Shown here: positions 52,172-61,373 of the stretch, piece after piece | Layout of the letters: every line of letters begins with the position of its first letter | How positions within the stretch are numbered: position 1 is the first letter of the stretch | Assembly: GCA_019321725.1 (NCBI GenBank) | Contig: CM033106.1 | Coordinates: forward strand, 25,408,118-25,472,117 | DNA length: 64,000 bases | Origin: Paulownia fortunei | Taxonomy: Eukaryota > Streptophyta > Magnoliopsida > Lamiales > Paulowniaceae | Direction of reading: 5' to 3' | Program-made: the position numbers and the translations under genes | Notes under the pieces: generated by a model | The model's database searches: none | Told to the model about the DNA's origin: nothing | The model's input: only the letters and a program-made list of their open reading frames with translations

Positions 52172-53264
52172 CACAGATGTATGTATGTTTATGTACCAAT
52201 GTATGTTGAAATACTTAATCCTTATTTTAGTTTCCATTTATTGTAGACTTTATGACATTGTGTAAAGTCTTAACACTACCGAAATGGTGCATTTCCGTTA
52301 ACCTTTTTTGGACATTTCTATCTTTATTGTTTTTTTAAAGTTAATTTTACCCCTCAAAATAGTAAAAGATAGTAAAAGAACTTGTACACTACATATAGTA
52401 AAAGAATAGTAAAAGAACTTGTACACTACATATATATGTATAAACAATATACTTACCTATATGTACAATATCTATAAGCACATAATTATAATTATTATTT
52501 CATGCATATATCATACATAAATTAATATATTTATATTGTGCAACAATAAATGCAGTATTATGTGCGTATATAACACACACCCACACACATATGTATATAT
52601 TTTTATACAATATACATATGTGCAAGCACGTATATCAATAGGTATACGCAGACACATAATATATATATATATAATAGCCATCTATTTATTTATACAACAT
52701 TGTATATTGAATATTAACAAATATTATTATGCCTACAGTATAAGTATATGTGCAAATATTTATTTGCCATTATACACTACTATAAATTCTTATATTTAAG
52801 TGTTCCTAACTAATAATTTATTTTTGACTAATTTATTATTAAGTTAATACTTAATTAGATACAAGAATTATTACATTTAAATATTATTATAAATATGCTT
52901 TTATGTATATAATACATACAAATAATTTAGATAATTTATTTAATCAAACTATATACACAAAATAAATCACAATTTCAAAGTTCAAGAACAATTTACACAA
53001 AAAAAAATATAGTTGAATCTCGCATTATATCTTATTAATCCAACACTATTTTTCAATATATCCTTATTTTTCAGCAATTTTTTACAAACATTCGTATAGC
53101 TATTAATCTCAACAATTTTTTCACTTTTTTTAAAAATAAATCACTTCTATCAAACTGAAAAAATTTGCAGCAATCCCAAAGTCTAAAAGAGTGTACCTAA
53201 CTACACCAACCGAAATTATCTAAAGAGCGTCCCTATACTTACACCAGTACCCTCGGGAGAATTC
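51282..53264. other. AT-rich intergenic region with microsatellites
   Basis: No gene. (AT)n tracts are at about 52136-52172 and 52658-52674. A 36/37-bp tandem pair ('agtaaaag...cttgtacactacatat') is at 52361-52433. ORFs here are Tyr/Ile-rich translations of AT repeats. Confidence 0.7.
52361..52433. repeat. Two-copy 36/37-bp tandem repeat
   Basis: Copies at 52361-52396 and 52397-52433 differ by one inserted A; each ends with 'gtacactacatat'. Confidence 0.85.
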
Positions 53265-53323
53265 CATGTAATTATTCCTTTTAATCACTGATGATGATCA
53301 TATACAAGCTGCTTGCGCTTTAA

Positions 53324-53405
53324 TTCTCCTGACCCTTCCAGAGTTTCCCCGTCTCTCCTGCCCTGTCTGGCTCCCTCTAGAACCATGTATACACCTTCTA
53401 TAAAT
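53324..53405 (+). promoter_or_regulatory. Heat-shock promoter of HSP22 copy 1
   Basis: An imperfect heat-shock element (TTC at 53336-53338, GAG at 53341-53343, TTC at 53345-53347) and a CTCTAGAA half-site pair (53375-53382) precede the TATA box TATAAAT (53399-53405). HSF-binding sites close to TATA are typical of plant small HSP promoters. The block is conserved upstream of copy 2. Confidence 0.6.
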
Positions 53406-53521
53406 TCCTTCCCCTCCCTTAAGAAATATCACACAATACACCTAGCAGCACACTCACGCACTGACACACACACACAGTGTACACACTGCAAGCAAAGTAA
53501 AGGGATCCAGCAAAATCAGAA

Positions 53522-54073
53522 ATGGAGAAAGGAAAGCTTACCGTGGTGATCACCTTCTTGGCCCTGGTGGTGTTTCTTTTGCCAGCCAACACTAACGCAC
53601 TCGTACCTTACACGCGTTCGATCTGGGACATGATGTTTCCTCCCGAAGACCCCTTCAAGATCCTGGAACACTCCCCACTGGCCGTCTCCAGAGGTTTAGA
53701 CGACAATGCCCTGGCCCTGGCACGGGCCGACTGGAGGGAGACCCCGGCGGCCCACGAGATATCCCTGGACATCCCCGGGATGAAGAAGGAGGATATCAAG
53801 ATTGAGGTGCAGGACAACCGCGTGCTGAGTGTCAGCGGCGAGCGGAAGACGGAGGAGGAAGTGAAGGACGAGCGGTGGCATAGGGTGGAGAGGACGGTGG
53901 GTAAATTCTGGCGGCAGTTTAGGCTGCCGGCGAACGCTGATATGGAGAATGTGAGGGCCTGTCTGGAGGATGGAGTGCTGAGGATTACTGTGCCGAAATT
54001 GGGTGAGCAGGAGAAAAGGGAGCCAAAGGTGATCAACATTGTTTCTGATGAGAAAGGAAAGAGTTCTGGGTAA
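53522..54073 (+). CDS. ER-type small heat-shock protein (HSP22-like), copy 1, lacks KQEL tail
   Basis: Single-exon gene, 183 aa. A signal peptide (about 1-26, ending PANTNA) is followed by SIWDMMFPPEDPFKILEHSP. The alpha-crystallin domain (about 63-165) has ADWRETPAAHEISLDIPG, VLSVSGERK, WHRVERTVGKFWRQFRLP and LEDGVLRITVPK, matching plant ER-resident sHSPs. The product should be an ATP-independent chaperone of the ER lumen, heat- and stress-induced. The anomaly is at the 3' end: where copy 2 reads GGT GAA GAT, this copy reads GGG TAA GAT. It stops 11 residues early, before a still intact downstream tail ending KQEL (54074-54106). Without the ER-retrieval signal the protein may be secreted. 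It differs from copy 2 at seven positions before the stop, including an extra Cys (RACLEDG versus RAGLEDG). The altered site also creates a GTAAG splice-donor-like sequence. Confidence 0.93.
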   Translation: MEKGKLTVVITFLALVVFLLPANTNALVPYTRSIWDMMFPPEDPFKILEHSPLAVSRGLDDNALALARADWRETPAAHEISLDIPGMKKEDIKIEVQDNRVLSVSGERKTEEEVKDERWHRVERTVGKFWRQFRLPANADMENVRACLEDGVLRITVPKLGEQEKREPKVINIVSDEKGKSSG

Positions 54074-54106
54074 GATGCCGCCAAGCCCACCAAGCAAGAG
54101 CTCTAG
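54074..54106 (+). other. Vestigial in-frame KQEL tail of HSP22 copy 1
   Basis: After the early TAA the frame continues DAAKPTKQEL and ends at TAG (54104-54106), parallel to EDVVKLTKQEL in copy 2. It would be translated only by readthrough of the TAA. Confidence 0.85.
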
Positions 54107-54239
54107 AACAGCCGCCGCCGCCACCGCCACCGCTGACATGTAGAAAGTGTACATGTTTGGCACTTTTGTGTTGATGATATCTTCCTACAGGCTACAGAGT
54201 GATGTCTGAATGAAGGTTGAGTGGATATTACTATGATTA

Positions 54240-54245
54240 AATAAA
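54240..54245 (+). terminator. Polyadenylation signal of HSP22 copy 1
   Basis: AATAAA within 'gattaaataaaatgtg', which is also present downstream of copy 2. Confidence 0.6.
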
Positions 54246-54380
54246 ATGTGTTAATTTTCCTTAAAGAGTTCTTAATATCCATTTAAATATAATAGTCTGA
54301 TTGGTTACCTAAGGGCTTTGAAGTAATTAGTGTAATCATATAAATTATTACTTTGTTAGTCGTATAAAATTTCAGTTCAT

Positions 54381-54872
54381 CTTCAGTAATTAATTGTGTG
54401 CCAGGCGATCTTGTTGATAGTGTAAAAAGATAATCAAAATGGCAGTAATAATTCTTATATTACAATAGTAATATTGAATTCAAAAGTTTTGCAAATGACA
54501 TTGGCAAACATTATGCCTTCGCTGTTGAATTTTTTTCAAGATAAATTCTTGAATATAAGTAATAGATTTATTTTTCATATGCAGTTAGTTACCAAAAGAT
54601 TGCGATACTCATTAATTTCATAAAATAAAGAAGATTTGATTATGCAAAAAACAAACTATAAAAAATATGTCTAGTTAATTTTTTAAAATACGGAGAATTT
54701 TAGCTAAAATAATTTAAAATGCAATTATTAATATTAAAGAATGTAATTTTACGTGAAAAAGGGTAACATACATGAGCTTTTTATTAATTGTCATATTGGT
54801 ATATATTGATCAAATATCTACCAAATTTTACTAGGAATGTGGAGTAGAAATAGCAAATTAAGTGGAAACGAG
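54381..54872. other. AT-rich DNA after HSP22 copy 1
   Basis: Nothing recognised beyond AT-rich sequence. The homology to the copy 2 flank ends near 54380. Confidence 0.6.
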
Positions 54873-55323
54873 CAATGTTTTTAAAATCGGATCGGATCGA
54901 TCGGTTCAATCGATTTAATTGAGAACCGGAGGTCGGTCCGGTTCAATTTTGCTAAAAAATCGTTTTGATCGGTCCTGCTCACAATATGTCAAAATCGGCC
55001 AAAATCGGTTTTTATATTTTTTTTTATTTTTTTATTTTAAATTTTTATAAAGGCACAAATTTGATATTTTATTATATTTATGTGATTATTTGAATTTTAT
55101 GTTTTGTTATATGTGTTTTTATATAACTATTTGTTTATTTTTATATTTAAAATGTATTATATAACAATTAATCTATTATATTATCATTTTATATTAAAAA
55201 AATAAAAATTATATAATTAATTTTTATTAAACCGGTCCGACCGCCGGTTAAACCGGTTCGACCGGTTGAACCGCTAATTTTAACAAAATCGATTTGATCA
55301 TCGATCCGGTTATAAAAACATTG
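54873..55323. mobile_element. hAT-like MITE (non-autonomous DNA transposon)
   Basis: A 451-bp element. The termini are inverted: the left end starts CAATGTTTTTAAAATCGG and the complement of the right end starts CAATGTTTTTATAACCGG. Subterminal regions are rich in ACCGGTT/GATCGGTTC-like motifs on both sides, and the centre is AT-rich. It is flanked by 'gaaacgag' (54865-54872) and 'aaaacgag' (55324-55331), an 8-bp target-site duplication with one mismatch. An 8-bp duplication and a CAATG terminus fit the hAT superfamily. There is no transposase ORF. Confidence 0.75.
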
Positions 55324-55331
55324 AAAACGAG

Positions 55332-58300
55332 TTTAAAATAAGATACAATAACACTACAAAATGTTGAACAAGGAAATTTTGCCAAGTGTCCTAGTACTAA
55401 TACCAATCAATTATTTTTTTCTCTAAACAATATAGAATACTTTTTATAATTTTTTTTTATATTTTGTTCTCACTACTATATCAATAAATCTCAAATACTA
55501 TCTTTTTTTGTTACTTAATTGAGTATCTATAAAATTTAGCTAATAGAATTTGATAATAACAAATTAAAGTAAAAAAATTGAAACTAAATATAGACTATTT
55601 AAATACACTTTAATTGCGGTTCAATTAAAAGTTCAATTAATAAAATCCAAATTTCATATGTATTCTTTTAGTGAAGTACTTCTATAATCTATAGAAATGA
55701 TAAATGCTCTTATAAATTATTTATACTACACCCAGTATTTTATTTTCAAATTTCATTGATGTGATGTGATTTTTTTACGTTTTCTCTGTTTCTAGTTTTT
55801 ATTTTTGCTTTGTATTATTTTTGTTGAGTGTTGGAAATAAATAGGGCATGAGGTAAAATTATATGTTTTTTTTTATACAAAAAGAAAACAAATATCAAAA
55901 TTGCATCTTGAAATGTAACTTTTTGGGATTTTTTTTTTTTAAGTTATAAAAGTACTATCATACTTCATGTGATCTTTCTAACAAGAGTATTGATCGTTAT
56001 AACAAGAGTATTGAGAGAATTCCAAAAAATACATTGAGAGATTCATAAGAGCGAATGCTAAAATGTGAACTTTGAATATGATTCAAGTTATTTAATATAA
56101 ATTACAATCACTATTATTACTATATTGTACCAAAAATAATAATTCATATATTATCATGAATTAAATACAACATTTATATAGCTTGTCTACTACCTTAAAA
56201 ATAATTAAGGTATAATATTTTAGATAAATTTGCAAAATAAGAATACTAAATTTAGGGTATATTATAGGGTGAAAGCTATAAAAAAAAACAAAAAACAAAA
56301 AACAAAAAACAAAAAACAAAAATTGTGTTTCTTTCTATTCCACTTTGATAGTTGAGGGTTAAATTCATTTTGTGCAAATTGATACAAGGGGCAAAATAGT
56401 CTTTGCAATAGTAATTTTCAAAAAGTTCATATACCAATATGACAAATGTATAGAAGTTCATATAAGAAATTATTTTTTACTATGTGTGTAAATATGAACA
56501 AATTTTAGTTCAATGTTTTTGTAAATTTTGACAAATTTCAAGGAGTCTAAAGCCCGTGACTTGCAAAAGAATGATATCAAGTGTATACAAAATGGTTAGA
56601 ATTATGTATAAAAGGACAACAAGTGCTAAACAGGGTGAACTAATTTAAAAAATATTAAGGGAAAACTCATGTAATTATCATTAAAAATAATTTGATACGA
56701 AAAAATTATCAAACCTTTGAATCAGTCAATGCAAAGAAAAAATAAATAAATTTTAATAATTTTTTTGCTGTTGATATCATGTTTCATCAAAAATCTAATG
56801 TTTTGGGTCTATTTATTAGGACAAATATAGAACGTGATTGATACATACGAATTAAATAGAAATAAAATAATTGTTCTCAAATTTATTCTAAAACACATAA
56901 TTAGTATATTTCAGTGATATGAATATCTGTTCCTAAAATTATGGATTTAGTATTCTCACCCTTTTTATTGATTTTTATTTATTTTTAATCATTCGGTAGT
57001 GACTGGTATCTAGGAATAAAATTATACAAAAATGGTATGAATTTAAAAATAAAATGATAATAAAAAAGAATGATATGAGCGTAATGTAATAGCCATTTCT
57101 TATTTAATTTCAATCATATAATGATAATAAGAACTGAATAATAGGAATGAAATAAAATTATATATAATAACAAGATTACCCTTCTATTGAGAATTTTTAA
57201 TAACATTATTATTTAATATATTATGTATAAATGAGTGTGTTATAATTTTAGTCAGTATTAGATAGACTATATATATATATATATATATATATTGAGAGAT
57301 ATATATTTAAAGATAAAACTCAATAAATCTGTAAGTTTTTCTTAATAAAATTGATAATGATATATTTTTTTTGTATTTATTTAGTATTATTAGGAATAAT
57401 AATGTACTTGAATAAAATCGGGCCCGCTCTCCTTGCCTCACTTGGAGTGGGTTTGAAATCACAAATGGGGTCTTGAGTTTTAATTTTAGAACATAAAGTC
57501 TAACTCAAACTCAATTCGTAAAATATTTTATATATTTATTTATTTACTATATATGATTTATGTGATGTATATTTATGCATATATAAATAAAAAATATATA
57601 TTTATGTCATATATATACTCATATAAAATATAAATATAATAATCTTATAAATTAGAAAATAATAAAACAATAAATAAGTAATAAATATATTTAAATTTTT
57701 TTATTTTTTTATACAAATTAAAACACATACATATATATTTGTAAATAAATAGTTATTTGTTAATAATATTATTTTCTCATATTTAAAAAAACATGATAAT
57801 AATTTATTTAAAAAATATTTTTATTATTTTTAAAAATATAAAGTGGATTAAATGGGTTCAACTCATTGGTTCTCAATTTGGGACGAGTCCGGATTCGAAT
57901 CTAGGTCAATGTCGAGTCTCAAATTTTAAAAACTTGCCCAAGATTCAATCCATTGTCATTCTTAAATTTTATCAAATATTTTTGTTAAATTTATAAAAAT
58001 AATTTTATAAAAAATGTATATAGGGTCTGATTAATTGAAAATATTTAAACTCATTGAAAATGGAGGAAATAATTAAACTCATATTTTATGAGTAGTTATT
58101 CCTTTGAGAAGGGGTACCAATCATGTGATTGGAGATGAATATAAAAATATTAATTTCATTCTCACTCAATTTCTACTTACTAATTATAACATCATGAATA
58201 AAATTATAGTTATTTTTGACAAAAAAATATCCTCATTTATATCCATTTTAATAAAATTATCCGTGTAAACTTAAACCTACATAAACCTACACAATATCAT

Positions 58301-59084
58301 ATACTAAAAACTAAACCGAATGAGTTCGATTATTATCAAGTTTTCTCAATTTTGGCTTTTGTAATTTGGTTAATTGAATTTCTTTAAAAATATAAAAAAT
58401 AATTAAATAATTAAAAAATCAAATAGTAAAAATCATGATTGTATTTCTTATTTATATTCTTTCAGAGTTTTGGTGAGTAAAAAAATAGTATAAAGTCAAT
58501 TAATAAACAAGAAAACATTATATAAAAGTATTCATAAAAAAGAAAATATTATATAAAAAGTATTCACAAAAAATATGTAAAAATAGTAATTATGTATTTA
58601 ATACGATTCGTAAACTAAACCTAAACATTAACACCGAATTGAATATCCAATTTTTCAGCTTGGTTTCGTAAGTACAAAATTTTTCGATAGTAGACAAATC
58701 AATTATCATTTTTTTTAGAATACTACAATTATAGAATTAAAGTTTAACATATCTAATTTCAGAATTTGCATAACAATATGTAAAAAATAACATATTGAAT
58801 AAATAAGTTTAATTTAAAATTTTATACTAAAAGATAATTTGATTATTAAAATAATTTCATTCAATTCTTTTTATTCTTATCAGATTGAAAATCAAGCAAA
58901 AAATGATTAAATTTCATTTATTTCGTATTCCTTGTGAATACCAAATATACAAAAAGAATATTCATACCATCTTTTTTTTTATGATCATTATACTCATACT
59001 TAATTCTATTTATACATATGAATTGTCCAAATCTAAAATAACATACGTACTTATATTTACACCAATTAATCCTCAAAAGAATTC
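55332..59084. other. AT-rich spacer between the two HSP22 copies
   Basis: No gene. It contains an (AAAAAAC)n-type tract at 56281-56321, an (AT)n tract at 57269-57292 and a 31/32-bp tandem pair at 58510-58572. A small patch around 57420-57470 is less AT-rich and may be a repeat fragment. Confidence 0.65.
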
Positions 59085-59154
59085 TGTGTAATTATTCCTT
59101 TTACTTATTGATGATGATCCCATACGAGCTGCTTGCGCTTTAATTCTCCCGACC

Positions 59155-59254
59155 CTTCCAGAAATCCCCTGCCTCTCATGCCTGTTTGTCTCTCTCTAGA
59201 ACCATGTACACATTCTCATCACCCTCTAGAACCATGTTCACACCTTCTATAAAT
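59155..59254 (+). promoter_or_regulatory. Heat-shock promoter of HSP22 copy 2
   Basis: A canonical HSE pair cTTCcaGAAa lies at 59155-59164. Two CTCTAGAACCATGT blocks (59194-59207 and 59224-59237) form a 30-bp tandem duplication, where copy 1 has a single block. The TATA box TATAAAT is at 59248-59254. Confidence 0.65.
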
Positions 59255-59366
59255 TCCTTCCCCTACCTCAAGAAATATCACACAATACACCCAGCAGCAC
59301 GCGCGCACACACACACTGCAAGCAAAGCAAAGCAAAGCAAAGCAAAGGGATCCAGCAAAATCAGAA

Positions 59367-59951
59367 ATGGAGAAAGGAAAGCATACCATGGTGATCACCT
59401 TCTTGGCCCTGGTGGCGTTTCTTTTGCCAGCCAACACTAACGCACTCGTACCTTACACACGTTCGATTTGGGACATGATGTTTCCTCCCGAAGACCCCTT
59501 CAAGATCCTGGAACACTCCCCACTGGCCATCTCCAGAGGTTTGGACGACAACGCCCTGGCCCTGGCACGGGCCGACTGGAGGGAGACCCCGGCGGCGCAC
59601 GAGATATCCCTCGACATCCCCGGGATGAAGAAGGAGGATATCAAGATTGAGGTGCAGGACAACCGCGTGCTGAGTGTCAGCGGCGAGCGGAAGACGGAGG
59701 AGGAAGTGAAGGACGAGCGGTGGCACAGGGTGGAGAGGACGGTGGGTAAATTCTGGCGGCAGTTCAGGCTGCCGGCGAATGCTGATATGGAGAATGTGAG
59801 GGCCGGTCTGGAGGATGGAGTGCTGAGGATTACTGTGCCGAAATTGGGTGAGCCGGAGAAAAGGGAGCCGAAGGTGATTAGCATTGTTTCTGATGAGAAA
59901 GGGAAGAGTTCTGGTGAAGATGTTGTGAAGCTCACCAAGCAAGAGCTCTAG
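59367..59951 (+). CDS. ER-resident small heat-shock protein (HSP22-like), copy 2
   Basis: Single-exon gene, 194 aa. It has the same plan as copy 1: signal peptide (about 1-26), PPEDPFKILEHSP segment, alpha-crystallin domain (about 63-165; DIPGMKKEDIKIEV, SGERK, WHRVERTVGKFWRQFRLP, AGLEDGVLRITVPKLG) and a charged tail ending KLTKQEL. KQEL is a K/HDEL-type ER-retrieval signal, so this is the intact ER-lumenal chaperone of the pair. It is related to the Arabidopsis HSP22 ER class, which ends in SKEL. Both flanks match those of copy 1, so the pair arose by duplication of a segment of about 1.1-1.2 kb, now separated by about 5.8 kb. The start is the first ATG, in 'tcagaaATGGAG', the same as in copy 1. 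Confidence 0.95.
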   Translation: MEKGKHTMVITFLALVAFLLPANTNALVPYTRSIWDMMFPPEDPFKILEHSPLAISRGLDDNALALARADWRETPAAHEISLDIPGMKKEDIKIEVQDNRVLSVSGERKTEEEVKDERWHRVERTVGKFWRQFRLPANADMENVRAGLEDGVLRITVPKLGEPEKREPKVISIVSDEKGKSSGEDVVKLTKQEL

Positions 59952-60105
59952 AACAGCCACCACCTCCGCCGCCGCCACCACTACTACTAATTGACATGTA
60001 GAAAGTATACATGTTTGGCTCTTTTTGTGTTGATATCTGTTTGTGTTTTGCCTTTTCTTTCCCAGTGATGTCTGAATGCAGGTTGAGTGTATGTTACTAT
60101 GATTA

Positions 60106-60111
60106 AATAAA
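60106..60111 (+). terminator. Polyadenylation signal of HSP22 copy 2
   Basis: AATAAA in the same context as the signal after copy 1. Confidence 0.6.
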
Positions 60112-60260
60112 ATGTGTTTATTTTACTAAATGAGTTCCTAATGTCAATTTAAACAAAATAGTGTAATTGATTACCTAAGGGCTTTGAAATAATTAGTGTA
60201 ATCACATAAATTGTTACTTTGTTAGTCGTATAAAATTTCAGCTCATCTTTATATTTAGTT

Positions 60261-61192
60261 AATTAATTAATTAATTATTGTCAATAGTGACGACAATAAT
60301 AATTCTTAGATTACTATAATTAAATAAATTCAAATTTTTTGCTAATAAACACTTTTTCATTTCAAAGGAATATTTACATGTTGTAATCATGGATTGAATG
60401 TCGAATTGTTTATTTGGGCAAGGGAAAACGGATTGTCCTTGCAGGAAAAGGTTACGGGCATTAATCTTAATGTAATATCTCATCCACATTCATTGATTTC
60501 CCCTAAGTATCTCTTACCTAATTTGTAACTTTATAACAGAACCCCCAAAACAAAAAAAATAAAAAATAAAAAAAATACATTAATAAAAATAATAATAATG
60601 ATTGTAACTTTGCAACATAATTGTAATGACTTTTGATGGAGATGTTCTTGAAAAAGATTTTAAATTTGTTGAAATAAACTTTCAATCTATTATATTAAAA
60701 ACAAATTTTCATGCATCTTTTTTTTTATTGAATCGAGCCTAAACTTTTTTTATAATATATTTTTTGAACATCGAATCCAATATACATCCTCTAAAATTTT
60801 GAATCATAACGACTATTATTGATTATATCTAATAATTGTCCGATATTTCAAGTTCTTCTCATGGTATTTTGAAACTATAGTAAATATTGCAAAAAATCAA
60901 CGGGAACTATAATAATGCATGAAATTTGTAAGTCAAATTGTCGAAAATCCTGTAAAACTGATCTCATATATGTTTGAGCTCATTTTTTCCGACAGTTGAG
61001 TAAGTTTTTCACAATTTCCATCACTGCCAATTTTTGAAGTCACATTAATTAATCCTTATTTTATAACAAGAATTAATTTAAGTATTACAACTTAAGACAT
61101 AAATTTAGGTTCCAAAAAGACATTAAGACAATTAAAAAAAGGGCCGATCCAATGGGGCGAATTATAGGTCACGAATCAGGTGCACTATTGGA
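60261..61192. other. Intergenic region upstream of RPT5
   Basis: AT-rich DNA with a (TTAA)n tract at 60258-60277. No coding signal. Confidence 0.6.
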
Positions 61193-61242
61193 TGGGCCGC
61201 TTCTGCTTAATCCAATGCCCAAAATGAACCTTGCTCGGCCCA
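61193..61242 (+). promoter_or_regulatory. RPT5 promoter GGCCCA/TGGGCC elements
   Basis: TGGGCC at 61193-61198 and GGCCCA at 61237-61242 lie 130-180 bases before the start codon. Such TCP-type site II elements are common in plant housekeeping promoters. No clear TATA box is seen; a CT-rich leader ('tctctctctctcgctct') follows. Confidence 0.5.
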
Positions 61243-61373
61243 TATCTGTATACCATACCCCTTGCACAAGTTAACCAGTTAACTTGGATCGACTTTCCCA
61301 TCTCTCTCTCTCGCTCTATCACACACGCATCTAACACACACACCGAGCGATATTGACGAGCAGTTGATCGGAG

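Noticed and set aside
53608..54163. Long minus-strand ORFs opposite the HSP22 genes (also at 59361-59981)
   Set aside because: Antisense shadows of GC-rich coding exons; the plus-strand products are clear small HSPs.
57841..57950. Patch with 'ggattcgaatct', reminiscent of a tRNA T-arm
   Set aside because: No complete cloverleaf, anticodon arm or acceptor stem could be found.
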